A DNA stretch of 64,000 bases from Megalobrama amblycephala (Eukaryota; Chordata; Actinopteri; Cypriniformes; Xenocyprididae). The stretch lies in the NCBI RefSeq assembly GCF_018812025.1, contig NC_063066.1, positions 4,264,382 through 4,328,381 on the forward strand, written 5' to 3'. The notes beneath the pieces were generated by a model. It searched no databases. It was not told where the DNA came from and saw only the letters and a list, made by a program, of their open reading frames with translations. The translations under genes were made by a program, and so were the position numbers. This document shows, piece after piece, positions 28,723 to 40,760 of the stretch. Every line of letters begins with the position of its first letter. Position 1 is the first letter of the stretch.

Positions 28723-29790
28723 ACATAAAATTTGATTAAAATAAACAAATGATAATCTAATTTATTAAAATAAGAAAATAGATTACTAAATGAACAATAG
28801 AATGCTATAGTTTTCTTAATAGAAACTAAATATTTTCCAAATAATATTTAGACATATTTTAGACCATATTTAGGGTCATATTTGGCATCTAAAATATTGA
28901 AAACCCCTGATCTATTATTCAATCGCTACAAACCCATATGCAAACTTTATATAACATCCACTGGTTTGAATATTTCATCCATCTAAACTCGAAATGAAAT
29001 CCAAATTCTACATTTTAACATTAAAAATCACCTGTTTATACAACTCGAACAAGGCCAACAAATCATTTGAATAATTAATCTATTATTAAACAGCACAATC
29101 CCCCTCAGCTGCTGTTCCAGAAACAGCTCTATACAGGATTCAAGTTTCACATCCCAATTAAACGAAACTGAAGCTATTTTAGGACGTCGACGACCAAGAG
29201 CACTCCTTTATTTCAGATGACATGCTTAAGTATACTTATTTGTTTTGTATAGACAAGATGTGATTCTGACAGTTACAGGTTGAACCTTCAGCTGTCAACA
29301 ATTTCACCCAACTTATAGCAGCAGCATCTTCTATCGAAGAAAAAAGATAAATTTACAATCGCAAATAAAGCAAATCCACTAAAAAAAACCTGATGCAGCT
29401 TTGTTTGTGCTTAATGCCTTCACAAAGCACACCAAACACGAAAGAATAAGCAGCATTTATAAATCTCATTAATAATAATTAAATAAACGTCTTTTTACGC
29501 TATCGCGCTAGCATCATAGCTTAGCACTGTCAACATTATTATCCCTGCAGCCGCACACATCAGTCAAGGCAGAAAACAGCTTTAAATCCACAACACGGAC
29601 ATTTTATGCACATAAAATTGAGGTAGAAATTAATTAAACATGTAAAGTACGAAATACAAACATCATACGACAGCAAAAGAGAGCGAAAATCAATAACTTG
29701 ATAGAAATACACGATGAGGCGATCCCTCAGCTGGCTAACGAGACAGCTAGCATCCGCTAAAGTCATTCCATCGAAACCATCCGCACTTAC

Positions 29791-29890
29791 CAGGTCAAAC
29801 CAGACGATAAACGACACCAAATCGAATAATTTTACTAGTCCCTGGTCCAAAGGAGGCGATATGAATGCTGATAATGACGGAGACTAGCTA
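29791..29890 (-). other. fam13b: probable fam13b non-coding first exon / 5' UTR
   Basis: A strong donor on the minus strand (GACCTG|gtaagtgcgg, exon edge at 29,791) lies in a block richer in CpG than its surroundings (29,480-29,960) and free of recognised repeats. It is the best candidate for the transcription start of fam13b, about 13 kb upstream of the coding start; vertebrate FAM13 genes have non-coding 5' exons. The right edge (about 29,890) is a guess. No TATA box is evident. A (TC)n tract lies about 110 bp upstream. Confidence 0.45.
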
Positions 29891-29994
29891 CAGTGTTCAA
29901 CTGGCATGGCCAGTTTTAAAGTGAATAGTTGGTTCGGCGGAATGGAGACAGTGTTGGTTACACACCCACAGCGATGCCAAAAACACACTGACCC

Positions 29995-29997
<3 letters not shown>

Positions 29998-30044
<47 letters not shown>
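29998..30044. repeat. (TC)n / (GA)n tract upstream of fam13b first exon
   Basis: About 46 bp of perfect TC dinucleotide; on the fam13b strand it reads (GA)n. Confidence 0.96.
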
Positions 30045-30047
<3 letters not shown>

Positions 30048-30290
30048 ATCTCCTCAGCATTCTTTTCTCACACTCTCAGTTTTCCAGAATATTCCATTGC
30101 ATTACTTTATATTTATTTCAACCTGTGTCGCTATTATCTTAGATGTCAGACTGAGCATAGATAGAAATATCATAGTATAGGCTCATAAAAGTCACTTTAT
30201 ACTTTCATACAAGCGGCTTACAAATCTGTTGTTTAACCTGTTAACTATCAACCCCACTTTTTTATAGACAAGAAAATGCACTATCCAAAC

Positions 30291-31072
30291 TTAAAGGGTT
30301 AGTTCACCCAAAAATGAAAATTCTGTCATTTATTACTCATGCTCATGTCGTTCCACACCCGTAAGACCTTCATTCATCTTCAGAACACAAATTAAGATAT
30401 TTTAGTTGAAATCTGATGGCTCAGTGAGGCCTGCATAGCCAGCAATGACATTTCCTCTCTCAAGATCCATTAATGTACTAAAAACATATTTAAATCAGTT
30501 CATGTGAGTACAGTGGTTCAATATTAATATTATAAAGCGACGAGAATATTTTTGGTGCACCAAAAAACAAAATAACGACTTATATAGTGATGGCCGGTTT
30601 CAAAAAACTGCTTCAGGAAGCATCGGAGCATTATGAATCAACGTATCGAATCATGATTCGGATCGCGTGTCAAAACGCCATCGGCTGAACTTTGGCGCTC
30701 CGAACAGCAGATTCGATACACTGATTCATTATGCTCCGAAGCTTCACGAAGCATTGTTTTGAAATCGGCCATCACTATATAAGTCGTTATTTTGTTTTTG
30801 TGGCACTCCAAAAATATTCTTGTCACTTTATAATATTAATATTGAACCACTGTACTCTGAACACTGAACTGATTTAAATATGTTTTTAGTACATTTATGG
30901 ATCTTGAGAGAGGAAATTGCTCCCTATGAAGGCCTCACTGAGCCATCGGATTTCAACTAAAATATCTTAATTTGTGTTCCGAAGATTAACGAAGGTCTTA
31001 CGGGTGTGGAACGACATGAGGGTGAGTAATTAATGACAGAATTTTCATTTTTGGGTGAACTAACTCTTTAAA
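30291..31072. mobile_element. TTAA-flanked palindromic MITE
   Basis: Ends ttaaagggttagttcaccca and tgggtgaactaactctttaa. Arms are inverted through gaacacaaattaagatattt / aaatatcttaatttgtgttc and into gcttcaggaagcatcggagc. Same family as 9,622-10,814. Confidence 0.85.
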
Positions 31073-31730
31073 TGTAAAGCAACACAGATCTGTTTTAGTA
31101 TTAGTTGTAGTAGTTTCAAAGTTTTTTCATTTGACTGGGAGTTAATATTTGAATATACTACATTAAATAACTATAAAACTCATGCATAAGTTAAATTTTG
31201 TTTGTTTTAAACGAAAAGAAAACTTGAAAGTTTAAAAATGCAATTCAAAACAGCCTAAAGCTGTGCAGTAATAACATAATAGTATTTTATATGGAGCTGT
31301 AGCGCCACCCAGTGTTTGATGCATGCAACATGCAACAAACCTGCAATGAATACTGGTATGAACAAAACCGGGTGCAAGTTGTCACACTTTATACTCCAGT
31401 GAATATTTTTAGAAAGACAGTTCATGAAACACAGACAATTTGGACACTATATGGGATAAATTGTCCAAAATGAACCTAGAATGAATAGGCTTTTCAGTAA
31501 AATGTAAAAGTAAAATGTTTTGAGACCAATAAATAAAGCATGAAAAATGTAACAGCAAAAATGTACAAAGGTAACTTACAATATATTGTAATCATAATCA
31601 TTTTAAGCCATCTTGAGATCTAAAAAATATGTGAGGGGCTACATTTAGCATATGGCAATTTATCAAAAAGTGCCCTACTTGTATTGACTTAATATTAATT
31701 TGAGTATTTTTACAGTGGTTGACGTGGAGA

Positions 31731-32033
31731 TAGGGCTGTCAAATAAAATTGCCTAATATATGTGGGTGTACTGTGTGTAATTATTGTGTATATATAAATA
31801 CAAACACATTCATGTATATATTTGAGAAATATTTACAAGTTCATTTATTTATATTTTTATATAATTTATATTATATATAAATAAAAATATTTTGTACATA
31901 ACACAATTCTCTTAAATATATACATTAATTTGTGTGTATTTATATATACATATTAATTACACACAGTACTCACACATATATTATGCAAACTCAAACTTTT
32001 ATTTTGTATGCGATTAATCGTTTGAGAACCCTA
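31731..32033. mobile_element. short hAT-like element
   Basis: Ends TAGGGCTGTCAAAT and GAGAACCCTA flanked by CGTGGAGA (31,723-31,730) and TGTGGAGA (32,034-32,041), seven of eight bases identical. The interior is taattat-rich. Confidence 0.8.
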
Positions 32034-32109
32034 TGTGGAGATATAAGTAGAAATTGCATAAAGCTTGTTTGCTGGTCTGTTTCACACTCTGATCAGTTAC
32101 TTATAAAAG

Positions 32110-33720
32110 TAATACTTATTCCATAAAAAGTAACTAATTGCATTACTTAGTTACTTTATATGGAAAGTAATGCACTGCTATTATTGAGTTACTTTTTCTC
32201 ACCTGGGCTGGGCTTGCTTGTTTGTTTTTTAATAACAAAAAAAGATTATTTTTTTTTGGGCAAATGTAAAGGCCCTTTCACACCAAAGGTGAAATGAATA
32301 AGCCTCAGGTTGAAGGAAATGCAAATTCATGTCTGTACAGTAGAGGGCACCGCTCAAACAAACCTTTCAGCTGTGCTGCCATTCTGGATTACAGAAGAAT
32401 AGGAGAAGAAAGTTCAACACTCTCACTTCAGTAATAAAAACAAAAAATGAAACACAAATGTGATGTTTAACTAAAGTCATTTTTGCTTATTAGTATGGTT
32501 GAATTTGATCATCGAAGATCAGCAGCAAAGAAATTGTTTAATAAAGTGAGATTAAATGCATAAAGTATATTTGCATTACTTAAAGCTGCAGTCCGTAACT
32601 TTTTTGGGTTACAAATGATCCAAAATCAATTTTTGAGCAAGTACATAACCAGCCAGTGTTCAAAACTATCTCCTTACCTTAGCTCGATTCACAAAGGTAA
32701 CACCGTGTCCTAACCAGACGCGACGTCGCAACACGCGATAAAAGGTATCTTTTCCATGTTAATCTGAGTGTTTGTCCTAATATCAGGTGCTGTTTATGTG
32801 CTTTATTTAATGTTAAAAGCGTCTAATGTGAGTTTGAATATCATTCTGTATTCCCAGCTTTTTAGCTGTAATGAAAACAACACTGGCTAATTCACCTCAG
32901 ATCTTGAAAATAAATAAATGGGCACAAGAAACTGTCAACTCAATGCGAACAAACAAGTGTATTCTATGACAAAGATTATTTCAGTCACTCCATATGTACT
33001 TTAAATAATGTTTAAATGGTATAATATTTATGAATTTTACTAATTACTTGCCCATTTCATTGTGTCTGCTGTGCTCTGCTGCCCGCCCACACTCTCTTCG
33101 GATTGACTGTGGTTTTTGATTGATCACTTTTTTATTTATTTTGATCATGTCTGTTTACTTAAAGGAGTCCTAAATACACTTATGTCATCCAATGCTGATG
33201 TTGTTAACATTAACAATTTGAGAACAAAGTTTAACAATAATAATAATTTGCACGGCTTGATGTGATATGATCTAAGCGATTGTTAGATTTAATCACCACT
33301 GGTGGTGTGATTTATTATAATGCTTTTTTTTTTTCTGTTGGTCAGAACAAAAAATTCTTGAAAATTCTTAGTTTTGGTCATACTTATTCAAGACTACAAT
33401 CTGTAATTGTGAAGTACAGTATCCACCGGTGCGGTGACTGACAGCGAACATTAGATTCATCCACGTAAAGATGATAATTTCACAACTAACTGCAATTGCA
33501 GATTTCAAACAGAGATGGCGACAAAGAGGCGAAACGTATGTACTTTTTCTAAACATGGGGACAGGACACTGTCAGTCAATAAATGGGAAAACAAAGTTAA
33601 CATGTTACTTTTTCTCTTCGAAATTGTTGTAAATTTTAAAGAAACGTGTTACTTTACTTCATAAGTAATCTGATTACATAACTCCCGTTACTTGTAATGC
33701 ATTACCGCAAACACTGACAC
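32110..33720. mobile_element. diverged repeat related to 17,826-18,830
   Basis: Shares blocks with the copy in fam13b intron 1 in the opposite orientation, for example ctcacctgggctgggcttgc here against gcccagcccaggtgag there. It ends near gtaatgcattaccgcaaaca. An additional unrelated insert may lie at 32,580-33,300. Confidence 0.6.
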
Positions 33721-33849
33721 AACCAACAATCTTGATCACAGTATAAACATGACACACCCTGTGATTTATTTAAATGTTTATTGCTGTGCTTGAAGATTAC
33801 ACTCCTTGGACTTAAGTTGTGTTTGGTGGGTCAGTCCAAACACATAGAC

Positions 33850-34943
33850 TCAAAACATTTCTATTATTTATTATTTAAATAGTAAAACAACAAATCTGTG
33901 ATACAATACATAGGCTTCACTAATAAATTCTGAACAAGCTAGACTATAGGCAAGGTGGTTCATACACAAGAACCTATTCTGTGTGCTTATACATACAATC
34001 TGATGTACAAGAAGAGACGAGAAACATTCCATTTACCAAAAAGAAAAACGCAGTCATACCAAACAAAAATTTAAAACAATAGCTTACAAATCCTGCACAC
34101 CTCAAAAGAGGAGGAGGCACATATATTGTGCTGATAGGAGGGCCGATATTAAATAAAAAGCTTAATTTTAAACACATGACGTACTGCAGGCCCCAAGGGT
34201 CGTGTGCTTGCCGTGTGACGGTACATGTCCACGGAGGAATAAAATATATGTGTAAATATAAAGTAAAGGTATGATTTGAGTTGCTTATATTATTGAACAT
34301 AGCATCGTCTCCTTCACTTCACCATAAAGTACCAAATTCCAAAGTAATAAGTGAATAAGTTACATAAGAAAGCACTTTTGGGCAGATCGATGAGAAACAA
34401 TGTTTGGAAAATGATTGTGAAGAAAGAAACTTTCCCTCCTTTTACCGGTTGAATGTTGGCATTGAACACAGTAAACTCTCTGAAGATATTATTTACACAT
34501 CCTCAATATTTCTGTTCATTTGTACTGCGAGAACTCTAAGATCTACTTTGACACTTGTGGATAATATATCACAGTAGTTTCAAACCAGACAGTATCCAAA
34601 TATAGTGTCAGGACTCCTTTATATGCCACAACACAATGAATTAGACCAAGAACTGATGCTTCAGAAAACATTACACATTGCAAAATGTAATGGTCACTTC
34701 TTACAGATGGCGCTTTTCTCTGCCATAACTGCACATTTGGCTCAACATAAACATTTCTGTATGACTATAAATTATTCCACATTAATATAACTTAATAAAA
34801 ATGGACCGGTGTGCTTTATTGTAAGCTTGTCTGGGTATATGCTTTGTCATGCTTTAAAAAAATTGGTCCTCTGGTCATCCACAGTTCACTGGTAGTGCTG
34901 TGCATCCCACAATGTTTTCAGCCTCGTGCATAACGTAGAACGA
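33850..34943 (-). other. cxcl14: cxcl14 3' untranslated region (extent estimated)
   Basis: About 1.1 kb of non-repetitive AT-rich DNA follows the cxcl14 stop. Minus-strand AATAAA signals occur at 33,872-33,867, 33,782-33,777 and 33,770-33,765. Repeat sequence resumes below about 33,720, so the transcript probably ends between 33,730 and 33,860. The actual cleavage site cannot be told from sequence. Confidence 0.5.
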
Positions 34944-37900
34944 TTAGGCCTCGTACACCCTACAAAGGGACGAGAAACAAACATTTGTTAGGGGTTATAC
35001 TGGCCTTTTTAAAGATGCATAAAGTATTTTTTGCTGTCCGATATGCAAGTCGTCGTGGGATTATAGTGACACCTACTGGTGTGGAGTGTACATCTTTTAA
35101 AAGTCAGCATGAAACAGAAATTGTGATAGTCTTTTCTTCCTTATTAGGGGCTTTCTCACTGGGTAGTTATAGGAACTAGCCACCAGGGCGGTTTCCCATA
35201 AACTAATTTTTCCCCTAAGGTAATTTTTCCTGGTTGAATTCACACTGTGAGCAGGAACTCTGAAGTGAAAATTCTGTCATCATTTACTCCCCCTCAAGTT
35301 GTTCCAAACCTGTATAGATGTCTTTGTTCTGCTGTACACAAAGGAAGATATCTGGAAGAATGTTTGTAACCAAGCAGATCTCGCCCCCCCCATTGACTAC
35401 CACAGTATTTTTTCCCCTACTATGCGCAAACAAACAATGCATGTGCGCTCTCAGCTCACTGATCGCAAAAACAACGTATTTCTGCATGAACACAATTCAA
35501 TATATTCGCGTAGTTGTCAAAATAAATGTACTGAGTGTTTTATAACGGATGCTTGCCGAACAAGTTTGTGGAGGATCAGTGGTTTTTATGTACACATGGG
35601 CATCAGACGCTACAAACATAGACACGAATGCTTGTTCTGAGAGAGAAACTGTTCACTGATGACACTGACCTGCCTTCAGATTGCTGAGTTTATTTTTCAT
35701 TTGTATTTTGGTGTGTTTAATAATTCTGAATGGATCCATATAGCAGCTATATGCAGTCCTTTGGCGTCTCCCTGTGGTTTTGTTTGGTATAGCAGGTTGA
35801 CTTGTGCTTATTTGTTTATTTTACCAATAATGAGCCCGCATTCTGACATAAACACGGAAGTGCTGCAATGAAAATAGCGTAGCAGTATGACAGGGAAAAG
35901 ATGAATTTGTTGAATAAAGTTATTTTTGTTTTGTTTTTGCGCACAAAAAGTATTCTCGTCACTTCAGAAGATTAAGTTTAAACCACTGCAGTCATGTTGA
36001 CTATTTTTATTTTTTCTACCTTTCTGGATTTCAAAAGGTGCAATGGCATTGCTGCCTATGTGTGGATCAGACACCCTCGGATTTCATCAAAAATATTTTA
36101 ATTTGTGTTCCAAAGGCAAATGAAGGTTTTACGGGTTTGGGACGACATGAGGGTGAACTAACTCGTGAATAATAAACTTTATTCATGTTATGGACATGTA
36201 AGTAACATTACGCCAAAAGTAATAGTACGTAATGAGGTTACAGTGATTTGGTTCATGTCAAGTGCATTTTTGAGAAACGCACATAGAAAAGGATCAAACT
36301 TGTGTAACCTTGCACACAGAAATCCATCTTTTAACTATCAGATCCATCAGGAAAAGCCACTCGCTTCATTGTGCTTTAGTTCATGCAAGGCTTTCTTTTT
36401 TGAGTTGCAGACAACATTAGCGAGTCCGTGATTTACTAGGCTATTGATTTCATTTTTATCAAGCTATCATGTTATTTTTTCCAATCCACTGGTCACCATA
36501 GAAAGCCGAACTCAGAAATAACTTGAAAATAATTTTTGAAAATCGAGACTCTGGTTTTTCTTATAAAAAATGTATTTATGCATGTCAGGTTCGGGTAGGA
36601 AGTGATTCGGGTCAGGTATAGATTTTAGGACCCGAGAAGACCTCTAGTTTACACAGCTTTTTAAAAATGGTGATATATGGCATGCATTCAGCCAATCAAC
36701 ATACATTTATGTCATTAGTAGTTCCTATTGTGCTGGATTAGACCCTGAGCTGAAGTAGGAGTTAATTTAGTCCATCAATTCCCTCCAATGACTAAAATCG
36801 TTCCCTGTTCCTGCGGTGCGCCAAAATAGGGGGTATTTCCGCCAATAGTTATATAGAAAATGAAAATATTGCATGGTGTGAAAGCCCCTACTGTGAAGTA
36901 TATCTGAGTGAAAATTTCTAATAAACACTGCAACATTAAAAAACCCATAATTGTGAGTTATGATTTCATGGTCACTGTAAATATATATTTTTAATTTCCT
37001 CTTAATAAAACCTTTTAATAAAGAACTGAGTGCATCTTCAAAGTCAACATAAAATCAGCTTTCATTTTTCGGCTGACAATGGAAACCTGTTCCCAACAAC
37101 CACAATCCATTCTTGATAGATTAAATAGTCAAGTGTTTAATATTTAACTTTGGAAATATGTCAGATTACGTAAGTAATTTGGATTTTAAACTGTTTCATG
37201 TTGACTTTGTGCTGCTGGCAGGCAGTCGTGTATATCTAGCAATGTTTCAAACCTCGTGACGATCAGCAAACATTTTATGTTACGCTACCTGTGTTTGTCC
37301 TTCCAGATTTTGAACCACTTGACAAGGTTCTTAGTGCTCTGGAGTCTGGGGTGCAGGCAGTACTCTTGACCTTTGAAACGGGACACATTCTCCATGGTGA
37401 CACTATAAACACATGGGAAAAATTAGGGATGAGTGGAAGTGAGGAGAAGATGGGTAAACAGGAAGAGACAGGGGGAGAAGATTAGTCATTTAAGCCACAC
37501 AAATATTATGCATGGATTTTCATTCCCGTTACTAAATGTAAGAAACTCTGTACGAATTAGAGATTTGAGAAAAATCATCGCTCAGATTAAAAGCAGAAGG
37601 TGGAAAATAGATATCCAAACTTTCTAAGCGATTCAGAGGTGAATCATCATGACCACAGAATGCACTGCTGAACACGTGACCAGTAAACAAATCCAAAACC
37701 AAAGCAGATTTCAGTTCAATTTCGCCTGTTAAGAAGATGTTTACCACATTGCTGGAGTCACTGAATCACATTGACCACAAGTCTTTTTGTTTTCTTCTTG
37801 ATTTTCTTTTTACTTTATTATTCACCTGTGCAGCCAAAAGCACATGTTTGTTGTCTCTAAACTCACAGGAGCTCTTGTGAGACTGGAGAAGCTTCTAGAA

Positions 37901-40720
37901 TGTTAAACTCACGCTCAGTGCCATTTACTGGAGAGAAGGAACATTCTCAGCACAGTCCGCTGGGTTTGTTTTTCTCTGAGGTCAGAGCTCACGAATGCAA
38001 ATGTCCATGGATTGTTTATCAAAAACTAATACAGCTACAAAACTAATAAATACAGAATTGTTTATTTTCATTACGTAAAATATATTTCTGCACTAACTAA
38101 TAATTATATACAGCATAATTACCAAATGAAATAGATATTACATAATCGTCAAATGATCACATCAGTACAGCATCTGAATCAAGAACATCTGTGCACTTCA
38201 AATATTACTGAAAAGTAAGCCAGGAATAAGTTTCATATCCGACCAATTATAAATTCACAGTTTATAGCAGAATTTCTGGATCCAAGACATGCTGTTGAAT
38301 AGACATCTAATTTTACTAATAAGAATATTATAATGCTTTTCAGAATATTCCCATAACCTTACTATAGAATGCACTGCAATACCTAATATGACCAGCAGAT
38401 GGAACAGTAATGCATAGTAATGTTCATGTTGACAATCAAAAAGACAAGCTTATCACAAAGACAACTTTGCTTTCCATCAGAGAAAACATGTTTGGATCTT
38501 ATAGGTTTCATGAAGAGAATGCATTTTCATAACAAAACCACACTGAGTCCATTGACTATAAGCTCTCTCCTGGACTGCAAGTGTGGTACTAAACTGTCAT
38601 TCAGATCCTTCTAGAAAATCCAGCTAAAAGAGCTTCTGTTGGCAGCTGGTTTTACAAGGTGATACAATGGCTGATCTAAGATGGTCATTTATAGTCATCA
38701 GCTAGGCGGAATGGTTTTGGTGGTCGATCCTCTGGATTACCAGACAACTACAGCCTGGTTTGAACTGGTGGTGACTGGATTGAACTGGATGACCATGCTT
38801 GACCTTTCTAGCAGGTTCTGGAGCAGATGGCACTTTATTATTTATTTATTTTTCTTTTCTTTTTTTTACAGCAATGACAATCTACACACATGCTTGAAAT
38901 GCCTCACCTCAGTTACATTTCTTTGCAAGATCTTATTATAAGACAGGTCTATGGAAGCTTGTTATTCTTATCCAGTTAATGAAGCCATTTCAATCAAAAG
39001 TCGTGAATATAGTAATAAAATACACCATAGATACACACACCCAAACAAGCAAATAAAAGATTTTTTCCAACTCACAATATCATCTTTTCTTGGCAGTACG
39101 GATGTTTAGGCTTGATCTCCAGCTTTTGCACATCTTTGTACCGGATCTTCGGGCCTTTTCTTGTGCATCTGCACTTATATGCTGAGAAATGAGTAAAAAG
39201 GCAAGGTTTAGTCTTGGGAAAATGCATGCAGTAGATAGAAATAGAATATAAAGTTACAGTATAAATGCATAAAGCCAAAAATGTTAAAGCCAATGTGAAT
39301 GTCATATTTACAGATGTGTTTCTTTTAATAAAATGAACTCTGGACCACAAAACCAGTCATAAGCGTCAATTTTTAAAATTTTTTTCACCTGAAAGCTGAA
39401 TAAATAAACTTTCTATTGATGTATGGGTGCAAAAAAAATCTAAATATTGAGAAAATTGCCTTTAAAGTTGTCCAAATGAAGTGCTTAGCAATGCATATCC
39501 ACTCACAAAAATAATTTTTTATATATATTTACGGTAGGAAATTTACAAAATATCTTCATGGAACATGATCTTTACTTAATATCCTAATGATTTTTGGCAT
39601 AAAAGAAAAATCGATCATTTTGACCCATACAATGTATTGTTAATCAGTGCAACTTATGACTGGTTTTGTGGTCCAGGGTCACAAATATTATTACAAAAAA
39701 ACAATTACAAATTTAGATGTTATTAATTTTTATGTGACTTATTTAAAATGCATTTAACATAGTATCTACACAATGACTTTCAATACTGTATTAATGGAAA
39801 TTATTTTTTTGTCTTAAAGTGAGAATTCGGAAGGAAAAACAGCCATAAATATAATTATTCATTCTTTTTTAGATTGTGTTGTGGACATTTCTTCCTGAGA
39901 TGGTTTGTGCCCAGCATTTTCTAACTTTCAAACACTTGACTGAACTGACAAATGAGGTTGTGCAAAATCAACAAACAGCACAGCACCGGCATGGTGATTC
40001 ATTAAAGTGCCATTTGCTGTTTTCACTCTCTTTCAGCACTCTGTCTATGAGGCAGGTGAGCTGACCTACATCTAATCCCTCATCAATCTTCTCTGCTTCA
40101 TTCAGCATCATCTCTAAACAGCCTCTCAGGACAGAAGCCAACAAGACTCATCCAGCAGCACAAAGAGACACTATTTACTATCTCTGGCCAAGTTTTGCAG
40201 AATGAACTAGACTTGTTAGAGAGAAGAAGACATGTTTGACAGTTGCACCAGCATAAGGCGCTGTTATTCTGTGGGGAAAGTTGTAAACATTGATAAAACT
40301 GAAGAATAAATGTTTGTTATAGCTACTAAAATCATGCACTAAAACATAGAAGCTACAACATTGAATTCTGTTTTGTTATTGCCTACTAAACATGAGATTT
40401 AAAAAAGAAAAGGAAAGAAAAGAAAAAACATAACACACACTCACCCTCTGTATTGAGTGAATAAACGGCGATAACCAGCAAAAGCAAAGCGGCCGTACAG
40501 CGATTCATCCCAAATAGTTAGTTGAGAACCTCCAGCAGCCTCCGGTCTGTTTGTACCACTCAAATCCAATAATCGAGATCCTCAAACAGTGTGAGTTTTG
40601 ATGATGAACCCAGTCTCTGTCTCAGTGATGTCAGTAGCAGGTTGAAAGTGCTCCGCGAGACGTCATGCACACCGTTGCGCGCGCTCTCCTCAATCTGTCT
40701 CTCGAGCGCGCGGAGCTTCT
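33850..40720 (-). CDS. cxcl14: C-X-C motif chemokine 14 (complete, four coding exons)
   Basis: Minus-strand coding exons 40,445-40,508, 39,076-39,181, 37,289-37,402 and 34,944-34,959 join in phase to a 99-residue protein, the length I recall for human CXCL14. Residues 1-~20 are a signal peptide ([17 protein letters not shown]). The mature chain begins around [14 protein letters not shown], giving the C-X-C pair Cys25/Cys27 that pairs with Cys51 and Cys72. There is no ELR motif. Family hallmarks are the very short N-terminus before the first cysteine, the [10 protein letters not shown] insert (residues 63-72) and the VYEA end (VYEE in mammals). CXCL14 is a secreted, strongly conserved homeostatic chemokine of epithelia and the nervous system. 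The span given includes estimated UTRs; coding is 34,944-40,508. Confidence 0.95.
34944..34959 (-). CDS. cxcl14: cxcl14 exon 4 coding part (last five codons incl. stop)
   Basis: After acceptor ccctttgtag, 16 bases complete Arg95 and encode Val-Tyr-Glu-Ala-stop (TAA at 34,946-34,944). Mammalian CXCL14 ends RVYEE in a separate small exon, so position, phase and residues agree. The exon is far too short for ORF detection. Confidence 0.88.
35145..36893. mobile_element. nested transposon pair in cxcl14 intron 3
   Basis: Outer ends aggggctttctcactgggta and tggtgtgaaagcccctact belong to the family seen at 20,815-21,984. Between them (about 35,262-36,172) lies a member of the aaaattctgtcatcatttac/gacatgagggtgaactaac family. 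Both are inside the intron of an intact gene. Confidence 0.7.
37289..37402 (-). CDS. cxcl14: cxcl14 exon 3 (C-terminal helix)
   Basis: Acceptor gtttatag|TGTCACC, donor CACAG|gtagcg. It encodes [18 protein letters not shown], then [18 protein letters not shown] and two bases of Arg95. Reading straight through the donor gives an immediate TAG, so the true end needs exon 4. Confidence 0.94.
39076..39181 (-). CDS. cxcl14: cxcl14 exon 2 (CXC motif)
   Basis: Acceptor catttctcag|CATATAAG, donor ATGATATT|gtgagt. It encodes [19 protein letters not shown] through PYCQEKMI plus two bases of Phe57. The segment is almost residue-for-residue like mammalian CXCL14 (from memory). Confidence 0.95.
39345..39684. 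mobile_element. palindromic MITE in cxcl14 intron 1
   Basis: The left end tggaccacaaaaccagtcat aag and the right end cttatgactggttttgtggtcca are inverted; ~340 bp, no coding capacity. Confidence 0.88.
40445..40508 (-). CDS. cxcl14: cxcl14 exon 1 coding part (signal peptide)
   Basis: The ATG at 40,508-40,506 opens [21 protein letters not shown], a hydrophobic signal sequence. The donor is ACAGAGG|gtgagtg and the exon ends one base into the Ala22 codon. Confidence 0.93.
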
Positions 40721-40760
40721 ATAAACACACGCTCGAGCGCCTCATTGATATGCAGAGCCC
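40509..40760 (-). promoter_or_regulatory. cxcl14: cxcl14 5' UTR and core promoter region
   Basis: The block upstream of the cxcl14 ATG is CpG-rich for this window (gcgcgcgctctc, ctcgagcgcgcgg around 40,675-40,740) and holds a TTTATAG string (minus strand, near 40,720) that could act as a weak TATA element. It ends upstream at a repeat that starts around 40,780. The start site itself is not determined. Confidence 0.4.

Larger units (their letters stand above)
17460..29790. other. fam13b intron 1 (no genes; repeats and AT-rich DNA)
   Basis: A ~12 kb intron dominated by two composite hAT-like elements. Stretches at 19,280-20,330, 22,700-23,870 and 26,700-28,600 show no repeat or gene that I can name. 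Confidence 0.65.
29891..33849. other. intergenic region between fam13b promoter and cxcl14 3' end
   Basis: About 4 kb without a gene. It holds a (TC)n tract, three transposon copies (30,291-31,072; 31,731-32,033; 32,110-33,720) and AT-rich filler. No exon-like structure was seen. Confidence 0.65.
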
